Part shown: in pieces, positions 1-8,990 of the stretch
Layout of the letters: each line of letters begins with the position of its first letter
Numbering within the stretch: position 1 is the stretch's first letter
Source of the DNA: CAKZNE01 sp964485405
GTDB taxonomy: Bacteria > Bacteroidota > Bacteroidia > Flavobacteriales > Schleiferiaceae
Assembly (NCBI GenBank): GCA_964485405.1
Contig: CAZAJG010000017.1
Location: 9,505 to 73,504, forward strand
Reading direction: 5' to 3'
Length of the DNA stretch: 64,000 bases
Program-made: the position numbers and the translations under genes
The notes under the pieces: model-generated
Told to the model about the DNA's origin: nothing
The model's database searches: none
What the model saw: the letters and a program-made list of their open reading frames with translations, nothing else

Positions 1-733
1 TATCAAAACTTCCTGTTGGAATATTAATTACCCTTGAGCCAAAATCACCCTGAGCGTTATCAATTTCTAGACCTGTGAAGTTAATCGCTAAATTAAAGAG
101 CTGACCCTGTGAAGCATCTGCCGCAGATATAATCTCTACCTCTAACCCAAAGAAGTTGATGGCCGTACCATTATTACTCAAATCAAAAATGAGATCTTCA
201 ACAGATACAGAGTCTTTATAGCTTGTTGATCCCGCTGGGAGTGTAAACACATTTGTGAAAACGTTCCCATTTATAGTGGCATTGTTTATTGAAAATCTAA
301 TGTCTACATCTGAATTAATAGATGTAGCTGTTGTGATTTCATACGCTAAGAAGCCATTATCGAAAGTAGCAGAAGTAAGCTCAGCACCAGCTAAAGTACC
401 CAAAGCAAGATCCACAAATAAAGGATTGTTATTTCCCATATCATATACCAAGGGTATGGTAGTAGGTGATTGTGGTGGAATCTCAATGAAATCGATCACA
501 GATAGACCAAAAATATCTTCTTCGTTAAATACTATCCTTAAGCCTCCATCAGGATCTTCAAGAAGTATGCTATCCGTTACAAGTAAATCCTCTAGGTTTA
601 ATGTTGCTTTTACCAAAGGTGTTTGGATAGCTGGGCTAATGGTAAGATCATCAAAATTGTCAAAATCTATCGCATCTCTTTTACAAGATATAAGTAAAGA
701 CAACATGATGATTGAAAAAAACAGTTTCCTCAT
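1..733 (-). CDS. Surface lipoprotein, partial (C-terminus beyond window)
   Basis: The minus-strand frame is open from the ATG at 733 to the window edge, giving about 244 residues without a stop. The N-terminus MRKLFFSIIMLSLLISC is a typical lipoprotein signal with the lipobox Cys at residue 17, so the mature protein is probably anchored in the outer membrane or periplasm. The remainder looks beta-rich, with many Asp/Asn/Thr/Ser and no recognised domain. It resembles the divergent lipoprotein at 1039-3125 in the first 60 mature residues (TPL/TPIL followed by a DLLVTDS / DIVEDS element) and again around FDNGFLAYEI / LTDGWLVVNL. A perfect TAnnTTTG box lies about 40 bp upstream. Function unknown. 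The plus-strand frame over this gene is its antisense shadow. Confidence 0.8.
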   Translation of the reverse strand, partial: MRKLFFSIIMLSLLISCKRDAIDFDNFDDLTISPAIQTPLVKATLNLEDLLVTDSILLEDPDGGLRIVFNEEDIFGLSVIDFIEIPPQSPTTIPLVYDMGNNNPLFVDLALGTLAGAELTSATFDNGFLAYEITTATSINSDVDIRFSINNATINGNVFTNVFTLPAGSTSYKDSVSVEDLIFDLSNNGTAINFFGLEVEIISAADASQGQLFNLAINFTGLEIDNAQGDFGSRVINIPTGSFD

Positions 734-1038
734 TCGGTTTTTTGTCAAGTTAATATTGGTTTAATCGGCTGCAAAGATACGATTTATCTACTTTATCAGA
801 ATTTTCTTATAGTCTACTGTAAGCATTTGATTGGTAATTTTTTGATCTAGTACTTTTTCACCAATAATATTTATCTCGCTCTTTAGATTTCGTCATTCTA
901 ACGTTTCAATCCTCTTTGTTTGGCAAACTTGAACAAATTGAATCTTATCGGCAACAAAACCTCTATTGTTTTTTAGTGAATGAATCAATTACGTGCCCTA
1001 TCCCTGTTCGTTTGGGTTTGTTTAGTATTTTGCAAGCA
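734..1038. other. Divergent intergenic region, 305 bp
   Basis: This AT-rich stretch separates two divergent lipoprotein genes. It holds the minus-strand TATCTTTG box at 772-779 and, just before the plus gene, a weaker TATTTTGC (1028-1035 region) that may be its -7 element. An open frame continues upstream of 1039 to 916, but that extension lacks a signal peptide and is treated as leader. Nothing else was seen. Confidence 0.5.
772..779 (-). promoter_or_regulatory. Candidate -7 box of the 1-733 lipoprotein
   Basis: On the minus strand this reads TATCTTTG, an exact match to the Bacteroidota -7 consensus TAnnTTTG. Transcription would begin near 765 and leave a leader of about 30 nt before the ATG. 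No convincing -33 TTG is seen; a CTG sits about 17 nt upstream. Confidence 0.45.
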
Positions 1039-3125
1039 ATGATTACAGAATTAAAAACCCTATTCAGGCTTTTATCTTTGTCTTTTTTCAGTATAGCCCT
1101 ATTCTTTTCTTGTAGGCCAGATGCGGAAAGAGCCAATTGGAATGTAGAAGTCTTAACCCCAATTTTAAACTCAAGAGTTGATGTTTCAGATATTGTTGAG
1201 GACTCCTTATTAACCGCCAACGAAAACGATCAACTGAGTTTAGTGTATCGAACCAAATTGGCAGAGTTCAATTTTGAGCGAATATCAGAAGGTCTAAATA
1301 AAACCTTTGAAAACACTGTAAAACTTCAAAACATAAACTTAGGGACGCAAAGAATCCAGAATGAAATTACACTCGGACGTTTGGCTGGATCCGCTGGAAC
1401 AGCAGGTGCTGTGATTTTATTGAATCATGGAAATACCGCTGCCATACCTGGATTTACGGGAATAGGTCCTCAAAGCTTTCCTCTAGATGCTACTAGTCTG
1501 TTCCAAACCATGACCCTTACCGATGGTTGGCTTGTTGTAAATCTAGAAAATGGTTTACCCATTGAATTGACAAATGTGCAGTATAGCATGCAAAACCAAA
1601 GTGGTGGTGCCCCTATACTTTCAAAAACAGTAGCCTCTATACCTCCTGGAGTAACCCATTCTGATTCTGTTCAACTCAATAACAATACGGTAATTGATGG
1701 ACAATTGATAGCGATACTCCAGAATATGGATACGCCTGGCAGTAATGGAAATAACGTTTTAATTGACACCACCGATGCTATAAATATTGATATTTTGGTA
1801 AAAGACTTAATTCCTGTTTCTGCTACCGCGATTTTCCCAGATCAAATCTTAATTGAAGACACTTCGGATACCGAAATTGAAGACTTTAGTGGGCAATTAA
1901 CGAGTATGCATGTTGGGGAAGGAAAACTCTTTTTAGATGCAACGAGTACCATTGAAGATGAAATAGTATTTACCTACGCCATTCCATCTGCTAAGGATAA
2001 TGGAATAGGCTTGACTTTTACGGAAAGAGTGCCACCAGCCGCAATTGGAAGTTTTTCCACGCATTATGCTGAAAAGAGTTTAGTTGGCTATGACGTTGAC
2101 TTAACCGGTAGACCGGATGATAACAATATATTTAACACCTTTTTTACCATTACAGATGGTAGAATTGATTCTTCAGGAAATATTATAACCTTATCCTTAA
2201 CGGATAGTGTTTTTCTTAAAACGGGTATTATTGACCTCATTGCCTCTAGAGGTTATGGATTTATGGGTTTAGATACTTTAGAAAGCACAGAAGAGTCGCC
2301 CATCGATCTTTTTAAAGACATTGAAGGAGGAAGCCTAGATTTTGATGAAGTGAAAATTTCTGTGGAGATTAAAAATTACATCGGTGCTCCGGTAGACGCG
2401 GTAGTTACCTCTCTTCAATCTTCAACACCTAGTTCTCTTACACAGGATTTAAGCTGGAATAGCTTGAACCAGAGTTTAACGATTCCTGCCGCAACTGAAG
2501 TATCGCCCGGGGTAAAGCCTACTCCTGGAATATTAACAGTAGATTTAAACAAAGGCAATAGCAACATCGATGAAGTGATGGAGATTCAACCCACGCAAAT
2601 CAAAACAGAAATTGAGGCTTTTTTAAACCGCTCCCTTCCTGCTCCAGATTACAATCAGTTTGTTTATGCGGATTATGGAATGGAAGTTTTTATTTCTACT
2701 GAGGTACCCCTGCATTTTTCTGCTGAAAACCTACTTTTTAGAGATACTTCTGATTTTAACTATTCCAATTTAGATCCCGCAAACAGATTGGAATCAGGGG
2801 CTTTAGTATTAATTGGAGACAACTACTTTCCATTTGAAGTAAAACTCGATATGGTACTTTTAAGCGCAGATAGTATGGCGATGGATACTTTAGCCGTAAA
2901 TGAATTTTTGAGTCCAGGAAGGGTGAATTCAGAAGGCACGGTAGTGGAAAAGGTAAAGTCCTCGGTTCGATATCCGCTCACTCCGAGCGNNNNNNNNNNA
3001 CCAAATTCATTCTAATAGAAGCTACTTTCAATACAGCTCTTTTACCTGAAAAAGTAAAACTATACTCCGAATCTCATATGGATGTTACCTTATCTGGAGA
3101 TTTAAACCTAAGAACCGGGGATTAA
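1039..3125 (+). CDS. Large surface lipoprotein (interrupted by assembly gap)
   Basis: The start is set at the ATG at 1039 because MITELKTLFRLLSLSFFSIA followed by LFFSC is a lipoprotein signal, with the lipobox Cys around residue 25; the longer frame from 916 has no such signal. The frame runs to the 10-N gap at 2990-2999 and appears to stop at 3015, but that is an artefact of the placeholder gap. After the gap a different frame (TKFILIEATFNTALLPEK...) stays open to a TAA at 3123-3125, directly abutting the ATG of the next gene. The protein is then about 690 residues, beta-rich and without a recognised domain. It is a paralogue of the divergent lipoprotein at 1-733. The zero-base junction with the barrel candidate downstream suggests translational coupling and a shared outer-membrane role, which is inference. 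Confidence 0.75.
2990..2999. other. Assembly gap (10 N) inside the 1039-3125 lipoprotein gene
   Basis: Ten Ns of placeholder length. The reading frames on the two sides are offset, so the true missing length is not 10, or 10 plus a multiple of 3. Confidence 0.95.
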
Positions 3126-4367
3126 ATGAAGAAATATCTGCTGTACCTCCTTTCCGTTCTATCCATTCAGGCCATTGGTCAACAAGATAGTTCAGATGTA
3201 AAAAAGCTACTTTCCTTGCAACGCTCGCGACCGATTGTTGGTTTAGAGTACGAAATTGGTGGGGCCAATAACTCCATTCGCTTTTCTTCTCTTTTGCAAT
3301 TCAGCAGTTCTGGCTTTTTAAATGATCAAGACAAACAATCTATTTTAGATGATGCTTCCTCCCAAGTAGGCTTAGGATTTTGGCAATCGTATAGGCTTAG
3401 TTGGGATAGACCCGGATTAGATGTTTTAGGAGCATACAGCCCGGGTAAAAAGTTTAGTATTCGAAATGAGTTTATGCTTGGACTATCCAGTCCCAATCAA
3501 TTAATTGAACTTGGTCTGTTTGGCAATAAAAGATTTGAAGGAACTACATTCGATTTAACAGATGCAGCTTACGAAACTTGGTGGTATACTGCATTTGACT
3601 ATGAATACGATTTTAAACATGACTCTATGCATTACCTAATAGGTGGGTCTGTGTATCTGGGTCATGATTATGAAAGCTACCATGTAGATCAAGGAGAGTT
3701 TTTTACGGCAGAGGATGGAGAGTATATTGATGCTGATCTTGAATATGACCTCAGAAGAATAGACTCTGAAAATGAAATTCCACTTAATGGAATTGGGGTT
3801 GGAGCAATCTTTGAATGGCAAAGAAGTATTGGTAAATCTTACCGTTTTAAAGTTGGTGTACGAGATTTGGGTTTTATGTATTGGGGTAATCTTGAAGATA
3901 CTGAAGTAGACAGCAGCTTTCGTTTTAGGGGTGTTCAATTTGATAATATTTTTGACCTCACCGATTCCATCCGAGATGCCGAAGCAGAAAGATTTGAAAA
4001 CGGTTTTTACTCTGTATCCGATCAAAATCAGTTTAGACTCCTACCCTTTTCGGTTAATCTTCAAGTAAAACGCGTAATTAAGCATAGAATGCTTAAAGCT
4101 GCATATCTTCATTCAGATTACCGCTATTTGTATGGATATAATGCTCGTTTTGGCGCTGGAGTGGAATGGCAGTTTGGAGAAGCCCATAAACTCTCATCAG
4201 AGATTAATTATGGAGGTTTTAACTCTACCGCTTTAAGACTGCATTACCGTATTACTTTAAAAGAGCGTTTGGTTATCTCATTAGCTACGAATAATGTCTT
4301 GGCAGCAGTTTTTCCAAATTCAAGTACAGGAAGCTCCGCTTATGTAGGTTTATTTTATGAACTTTAA
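3126..4367 (+). CDS. Outer-membrane beta-barrel protein, uncharacterised
   Basis: 413 residues. The N-terminus MKKYLLYLLSVLSIQAIGQQ is a Sec signal peptide cleaved after IGQ. The remainder is rich in alternating aromatic/hydrophobic strands (for example FRLLPFSVNLQVKRVIKHRM), and the protein ends in VGLFYEL, close to the C-terminal strand signature of outer-membrane barrels. Its ATG directly follows the stop of the upstream lipoprotein, so the two are almost certainly co-translated. It converges with the PorE-like gene, the two stop codons overlapping by 4 bp. I recognise the general style of Bacteroidota barrel proteins (DUF5723-like is possible) but not a specific family. Function unknown. 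Confidence 0.75.
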   Translation: MKKYLLYLLSVLSIQAIGQQDSSDVKKLLSLQRSRPIVGLEYEIGGANNSIRFSSLLQFSSSGFLNDQDKQSILDDASSQVGLGFWQSYRLSWDRPGLDVLGAYSPGKKFSIRNEFMLGLSSPNQLIELGLFGNKRFEGTTFDLTDAAYETWWYTAFDYEYDFKHDSMHYLIGGSVYLGHDYESYHVDQGEFFTAEDGEYIDADLEYDLRRIDSENEIPLNGIGVGAIFEWQRSIGKSYRFKVGVRDLGFMYWGNLEDTEVDSSFRFRGVQFDNIFDLTDSIRDAEAERFENGFYSVSDQNQFRLLPFSVNLQVKRVIKHRMLKAAYLHSDYRYLYGYNARFGAGVEWQFGEAHKLSSEINYGGFNSTALRLHYRITLKERLVISLATNNVLAAVFPNSSTGSSAYVGLFYEL

Positions 4368-6259
4368 AAAGCAGTAATCTTTAGCTCCGTTCTTCTATTT
4401 TGTTTTCTCCCTTCTTCTGTACTATTATCAGCCACGGGTTGAGAATCTCCATAGCCTTTTGAAGATAGCCTCTCCTTAGCAATACCCTTATCAATAAGGT
4501 AATTGTAAACTGCTTTTGCCCTATTCTTACTTAAAGTTTGATTGTGTGCTGGAGACCCTTCATTATCGGTATGCCCTTCCACGCTAATTTTTACCGTTTC
4601 ATTTTCCTGCATAAAATTGACTACCTCGTTAAGCTCTGCAAAAGATCGAGTATCTAATTCATAAGAGTCCGTAGAGAAAAACACGTTTTCAAGCTTTACT
4701 TTTTTTCCAACCTCAATAGGAATTAATTCAACGTTTAATTCAAAGGCTCTATCAATAGTTTGAGTAGCTAGACTGAAGTTTCTGGAATAAACCAAAAACC
4801 CTTTCTTCTTTATGTTTAAAGCATAATCTGAGTTAGCGGGTAATACTGAAAAGTATCTGCCGTTTTTGCCCGTCCCTTCAGTAAGCACTACTTTATTTTT
4901 ATCTAAATCGCTAAAGTTTATTCCTGATTTTAGCGGCTTTCCTGTCACTTTATTCGTAACTCTTCCTTTTATGTAGGCAATTTCTGAGGCTCTAACCTCT
5001 TCTGGGAGTTCAAAGTTATAAAGATCCAATAATCCATTACCATCCTCATTATCTGAGGCAAAATAGGCCGTTTTACCATCTGGAGCTACAACAAGACTAA
5101 ACTCCTGACTAGAAGTGTTTATTGGATAGCCAATATTTTCTGGTTCACCCCATTCTCCATTCTCTTCTTTTCTAGAAACAAAAAAGTCTAAATCTCCCAT
5201 ACCTGGATGTCCGTTTGAAGAGAAATACAAAGACTGATTGTCAAAATGAATGAAAGGAGAAGTTTCTTGATACTTGGTATTAACCTTACCTGCTAGTTTT
5301 TTAGCCTTTCCCCAACGGCCATTTTTGCGCAATTGAGAATAGTAAATATCTATGTTTTTAGATATGCTACTGGAACCTCTTACAAAGTAAAGCGTTTTGC
5401 CATCTGGAGAAATAGAAGGTTGACTATCCCATACTCTGGAGTTTACACTATCTCCTAAGTTTACAGGCTTACTCCAAAGACCCTTCCCATCATAAAAAGA
5501 AGCATAAATATCACAAGAGCCATAACCATCTCTTCTTTCACAAGCTGCAAAAAATAAGGTTTGACCATCGGCTGTTAAAGTTTGTGCGCCTTCATTTTGA
5601 ATCGTATTTAAATAACCTCTTAATGGTGAAGACTCGCTCCATTCCCCTGAAGATGGATCCCGGAATGAAACGAAAAAATCTTCATCTGTTTTTTTTCCAG
5701 TAACGGATCTATGTGTGAAAACCAGTGTATTCCCATCCGCTGAAATAGAAGGGAAATACTCCATATCTCCACTATTCACTTTTGGCCCCATATTAAGCGG
5801 GTTATAATCCTTTGGGTTTGCCAGTGCACCTATTGCAAATTCACAATTCTTAATGTAGCGGTTCACTTTTTCCAAATATTTTTTCTTCGCCTGAGGGCTT
5901 TTTATGTATTCCTCAAAAGCCTTTATCGCCTCCTCATACCGCGCCAAAGCGAAAAGATTTTCCCCATAAAACAGATAGATAAAGTAGGGCGCTTTTTGAT
6001 CAACCGCTCTTTGGTAATAACCCAAACTACTTTCTAAATCTCCACGATCTTGATGTATTTCCGCAGCAAAAAGCATTGCTTCTATATAGTCAGGACTATC
6101 TTTTAAGGCTTTATCCAGTTTCTTTAGTGCTTCTTCTGGATTGTCCTTCTGCATCTCCTGCCTAGCTTTTGTTAAAAGCTTAACAGACTTTTTGGATTGT
6201 GCCAGTGCTCCAAAAGAACAGGATACAAAAAGGATAGTAATTAAAAGTGTATAACGCAT
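4364..6259 (-). CDS. PorE-like TPR/PD40/OmpA-domain envelope protein
   Basis: 631 residues: signal peptide to about residue 20, TPR repeats at about 25-140, WD40-like PD40 beta-propeller repeats at about 160-420 (FPSISADGNTLVFTHRS, QPSISPDGKTLYFVRG, FSLVVAPDGKTAYFASDNEDG), a carboxypeptidase-regulatory-like fold at about 430-510 (IKGRVTNKVTGKPL), and a C-terminal OmpA peptidoglycan-binding domain at about 520-631 (VEGHTDNEGS, NRAKAVYNYL, GYGDSQP). This order matches PorE of the type IX secretion system and many paralogues in Bacteroidota, which link peptidoglycan to outer-membrane complexes. It cannot be told here whether this is the core PorE or a paralogue. A weak lipobox-like VSC in the signal leaves lipidation uncertain. 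It is monocistronic, with a 243 bp divergent region upstream. Confidence 0.85.
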   Translation of the reverse strand: MRYTLLITILFVSCSFGALAQSKKSVKLLTKARQEMQKDNPEEALKKLDKALKDSPDYIEAMLFAAEIHQDRGDLESSLGYYQRAVDQKAPYFIYLFYGENLFALARYEEAIKAFEEYIKSPQAKKKYLEKVNRYIKNCEFAIGALANPKDYNPLNMGPKVNSGDMEYFPSISADGNTLVFTHRSVTGKKTDEDFFVSFRDPSSGEWSESSPLRGYLNTIQNEGAQTLTADGQTLFFAACERRDGYGSCDIYASFYDGKGLWSKPVNLGDSVNSRVWDSQPSISPDGKTLYFVRGSSSISKNIDIYYSQLRKNGRWGKAKKLAGKVNTKYQETSPFIHFDNQSLYFSSNGHPGMGDLDFFVSRKEENGEWGEPENIGYPINTSSQEFSLVVAPDGKTAYFASDNEDGNGLLDLYNFELPEEVRASEIAYIKGRVTNKVTGKPLKSGINFSDLDKNKVVLTEGTGKNGRYFSVLPANSDYALNIKKKGFLVYSRNFSLATQTIDRAFELNVELIPIEVGKKVKLENVFFSTDSYELDTRSFAELNEVVNFMQENETVKISVEGHTDNEGSPAHNQTLSKNRAKAVYNYLIDKGIAKERLSSKGYGDSQPVADNSTEEGRKQNRRTELKITAF

Positions 6260-6348
6260 ATGTGCACGATCAAATCAAGTGGGATTCAAAGAAACAAAAA
6301 CTATGCTGCTCTTCGAAACTAAAAAAATATCACAATTATTCTTTTTTT

Positions 6349-6362
6349 AATAGAATTCTATT
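6349..6362. promoter_or_regulatory. 14-bp perfect palindrome upstream of the S24 repressor
   Basis: AATAGAATTCTATT is self-complementary and sits in the 243 bp divergent region between the PorE-like gene and the repressor, about 140 bp before the repressor ATG. It could be an operator, but AT-rich spacers produce such palindromes by chance. Confidence 0.25.
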
Positions 6363-6502
6363 TAATTTAGCAATTGTATAAATATGATAAAGGCTGTTAT
6401 TGGTTATTAATTATAAAATCAGAAACTCCATTTACCTTTAACCCAAATAACCTCCCATAGTTAATAAATCAATAACTGCCTTTTTTAAAAGCTATTGCAC
6501 AT

Positions 6503-7300
6503 ATGATCTTTTTAGGAAATAATATTCGATTACTGAGGAAAGAGAAAAAGATGACACAAGCCGATCTGGCTATTAAGTTAGGTGTAAACAGAAGTCTTAT
6601 AGGGGCGTATGAAGAAGGAAGAACCGAACCGAAGCTTAAAACCATTCAAGCTCTTTGTGCCTATTTTAAAGTAAGTATCCAAGATCTCATTCAAAAAGAT
6701 TTATCCGGGGGAGAATTTGATTACCAAGCTGATGTAAGTGGTAATAAGCTTAGGGTGCTCCCCATTGCTGTGGATCAGGAAGGAGGAGAAAAGATCAGCT
6801 TAATTCCTCAAAAGGCAGCTGCCGGATATACACATGGCTACGGTGATATGGAGTTTATAGAACGAATGAAAACAGCCCAACTCCCGTTTCCAGAGCTTAC
6901 GCATGAAAGAACCCATCGAATTTTTCAAATTGAAGGAGATAGCATGTTACCCGTTCCATCTGGCTCTTATATCGTAACCGAGTACGTTGAAAATTGGGAA
7001 GATATTAGGAATGATGAGTGTTATGTAATTCTCACAGAAAGTGACGGTGTGGTTTACAAAAGAGTGAAAAATTATATTCGAGAAAAGGAAGAAATTCTTT
7101 TAATCTCTGATAATAAGGAGTATGAACCTTACACTATCCCTATTGTGCACGTGTTAGAAGTTTGGAAAGCTAGAGGCGTATTAAACTTTGATATTCCAGA
7201 TAATGATTCTTTCAACCTTCAATTTAACCATAAAGTTATGGAGGTTATTGATGAACTGAGAATGGAAGTTAAACGATTGGGTGATAAAATAGACAGTTAA
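6503..7300 (+). CDS. XRE-family repressor with S24 (LexA/CI-like) self-cleavage domain
   Basis: 265 residues. Residues 5-60 form a helix-turn-helix of the Cro/CI type (MTQADLAIKLGVNRSLIGAYEEGR). Residues about 85-220 form a peptidase S24 domain: the nucleophile Ser147 lies in GDSMLP, the general base Lys186 in VVYKRV, and an Ala-Gly pair (AAAGY, A107-G108) sits where LexA/CI-type proteins cleave. All elements for DNA-damage-stimulated autoproteolysis are therefore present. A short coiled-coil-like tail follows (residues 240-265). The gene is followed in the same direction, 105 bp later, by a PA0069-type radical SAM gene with a palindrome in the spacer. It may govern a damage-inducible module; that role is inferred. 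No prophage genes are nearby, so it is more likely a chromosomal regulator than a phage CI. Confidence 0.9.
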   Translation: MIFLGNNIRLLRKEKKMTQADLAIKLGVNRSLIGAYEEGRTEPKLKTIQALCAYFKVSIQDLIQKDLSGGEFDYQADVSGNKLRVLPIAVDQEGGEKISLIPQKAAAGYTHGYGDMEFIERMKTAQLPFPELTHERTHRIFQIEGDSMLPVPSGSYIVTEYVENWEDIRNDECYVILTESDGVVYKRVKNYIREKEEILLISDNKEYEPYTIPIVHVLEVWKARGVLNFDIPDNDSFNLQFNHKVMEVIDELRMEVKRLGDKIDS

Positions 7301-7342
7301 CTTACTCTTACACCAACCCCTATTTTCTAACCAAAATATCTT

Positions 7343-7360
7343 GTTCGTTTATCAACGAAC
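7343..7360. promoter_or_regulatory. Perfect inverted repeat, candidate operator
   Basis: GTTCGTT-TATC-AACGAAC is a perfect 7-bp inverted repeat with a 4-bp centre. It begins at the last base of TATCTTG (7337-7343), a near match to the -7 box, so a bound repressor would cover the predicted transcription start of the radical SAM gene. An alternative is a short hairpin terminator for the repressor gene, but the T-run (7373-7378) is 12 nt away and the stem is AT-rich. Confidence 0.45.
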
Positions 7361-7405
7361 CTATAACTAAGCTTTTTTAGCATTTCAACTAACCACTACT
7401 CTACA

Positions 7406-8482
7406 ATGGATCAGCACACTTTTAAAAAAGGTCGTGGGGCTCAAATCAATACCCATAATCGCTTTGAGCAAAATCAATATAAACCTGAAGACGATTATTT
7501 AGAATTTCTTCATAAATCCGATGAAGACACAACCCAAAGTAAAAAAACTCAATATTTAAAAGTCTACCCAAAAACCATTGTCAATAAAGTAACCAGTCCA
7601 GATATTGGCGCTCAATTATCCATGAACCCATACCAAGGCTGCGAGCATGGTTGTACCTACTGTTATGCAAGGAATACACATGAATACTGGGGCTACAGCG
7701 CAGGTACAGATTTTGAACAAGTAATACTCGTTAAGCCCAATGCTCCAGACTTATTAGAAGAGGCTTTTCAGAAAAAAAACTGGAAGCCGGTTCCAGTTAT
7801 GTTATCTGGCAATACGGATTGTTATCAGCCAGCAGAAAAAGAGTTTGAGATAACGCGTAAGGTGCTTGAGGTATTTCTTAAGTACAAGCATCCTGTTGGC
7901 ATAATCACTAAAAACGCTTTGGTAAGTAGGGATCTTGACATCCTTACCAAGCTTGCAAAAATGAATTTGGTTACGGTTAACCTATCCATAAACAGCCTTA
8001 ATGAAAAGCTAAAACGCTACATGGAACCTAGAACAGCTTCTGTTAGAAAGAGGTTAGATACGGTATCGCTTTTAACTCAAAATAAGATACCTGTTCATGT
8101 TATGGTTGCACCTATTGTTCCCGGTTTAAACAGTCATGAAATTATGAATGTCTCTAAGGCAGTTTCAAAAGCAGGAGCTTTAGGGATTGGGTATACTGTT
8201 GTCCGATTAAATGGACAAATAGGCACCATATTTATGGATTGGATCGATCAAACTTTTCCGAATCAAGCACAAAAAATTAAGCATCAAATTGAGGCTTGCC
8301 ATGAAGGGCAGCTCAACGATAGTCGTTATGGAAAAAGAATGCGCGGAACGGGTGAGGAAGCGGAACAAATAGCACAAATGATTAAGCTCGCTAAAAAAAA
8401 GTATTTCAAAAACAAGGTGGTTCCACCTTTAAACACAAGCGATTTTATAAGTGCTCCAAGGGGTCAGTTCAAGCTCTTTTAA
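7406..8482 (+). CDS. PA0069-family radical SAM protein (spore photoproduct lyase-like)
   Basis: 358 residues. The [4Fe-4S]-binding motif C79-x3-C83-x2-C86 (QGCEHGCTYCYARN) is intact. The N-terminus with a GRG...NRF element, and the later GNTDCYQPAEKEFEITRKVLE and GYTVVRLNG motifs, match the PA0069 family, which is related to spore photoproduct lyase. The family uses S-adenosylmethionine radical chemistry; its substrate is not established to my knowledge, and a role in nucleic-acid repair is only suggested by the lyase relationship. It sits downstream of an S24 repressor with a candidate operator at its promoter, which fits damage control. Its stop codon directly abuts that of the convergent gene at 8483. 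Confidence 0.9.
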   Translation: MDQHTFKKGRGAQINTHNRFEQNQYKPEDDYLEFLHKSDEDTTQSKKTQYLKVYPKTIVNKVTSPDIGAQLSMNPYQGCEHGCTYCYARNTHEYWGYSAGTDFEQVILVKPNAPDLLEEAFQKKNWKPVPVMLSGNTDCYQPAEKEFEITRKVLEVFLKYKHPVGIITKNALVSRDLDILTKLAKMNLVTVNLSINSLNEKLKRYMEPRTASVRKRLDTVSLLTQNKIPVHVMVAPIVPGLNSHEIMNVSKAVSKAGALGIGYTVVRLNGQIGTIFMDWIDQTFPNQAQKIKHQIEACHEGQLNDSRYGKRMRGTGEEAEQIAQMIKLAKKKYFKNKVVPPLNTSDFISAPRGQFKLF

Positions 8483-8990
8483 TCAGTTATCCTGATAAAT
8501 CCTACTTTTTGGAAACTCTAACTCGGAGCTAATATTTGGAAAAAGCTCAAGAATATCCTCAAAGTCAACCTGGGCCATAGAAATATAGGTCCAGGTTTCC
8601 CCTTTATCTTTTGATATCGATAAAAGGCTTGATTCGGAATATAATTTACCCAAAGGGCCTTCAAAGGTGATTCGCATAGGCACAATGCTCATTAAGTGAG
8701 AATTACTCTTCACCTCCTTTAAAGGTTTAGAAAGCTCTACAACTTTCACTTTAAACCCTTGTTGTTCCATTTGCTGATCAGACAACTGCGCTTGTTTTAA
8801 AGCTCTTCTTTGTCCGCCAATTTTCTTAATCATTTCCGGAAAAGTTAAATCCAGAATCTTTTCCCACTTTCCCTTTTCTATGGCTTTAGCATACTGNNNN
8901 NNNNNNACCTTTCATAATAGCCTCCTCATTTTGAGCTTGAGTGTTTAGGCTAAAGAATAATAGGACGAATACTCCAATTAAAGATTTCAT
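8483..8990 (-). CDS. Small secreted protein, NTF2-like candidate (interrupted by gap)
   Basis: Reading from the ATG at 8990, the first 28 codons give a signal peptide (MKSLIGVFVLLFFSLNTQAQ) up to the gap at 8897-8906. After the gap the frame continues through QYAKAIEKGKWEKILDLTFPEMIKKIGG to a TGA at 8483-8485. Starting at the internal Met at 8833 would lose the signal and the conserved-looking aromatic start of the domain. Total length is about 168 residues plus whatever the gap hides. The alternating helix-then-strand pattern (W...D..FPEMI, then MRITFEGPLGKLYSESSLLSISKD) resembles small periplasmic NTF2-like proteins of Bacteroidota, but I do not recognise the family. Its ATG overlaps the OsmC stop as ATGA, so it is translated with OsmC. 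Confidence 0.7.
8897..8906. other. Assembly gap (10 N) inside the secreted protein gene
   Basis: Ten Ns, placeholder length, 28 codons into the gene at 8483-8990. Confidence 0.95.

Noticed and set aside
255..764. Open plus-strand frame with a weakly hydrophobic protein
   Set aside because: It is antisense to the lipoprotein on the minus strand, which has a signal peptide, lipobox, promoter box and a frame open to the window edge.
1003..1012. GTTCGTTT before the 1039 lipoprotein as an S24 operator
   Set aside because: Only one half-site is present, without an inverted partner at 4-6 bp spacing.
963..1220. Minus-strand frame opposite the start of the 1039 lipoprotein
   Set aside because: It is a shadow of the lipoprotein coding frame with no signal, domain or promoter.
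6503..7300. S24 repressor as evidence of a prophage
   Set aside because: No integrase, structural, replication or lysis genes and no att-like repeats lie around it; neighbours are envelope and metabolic genes.
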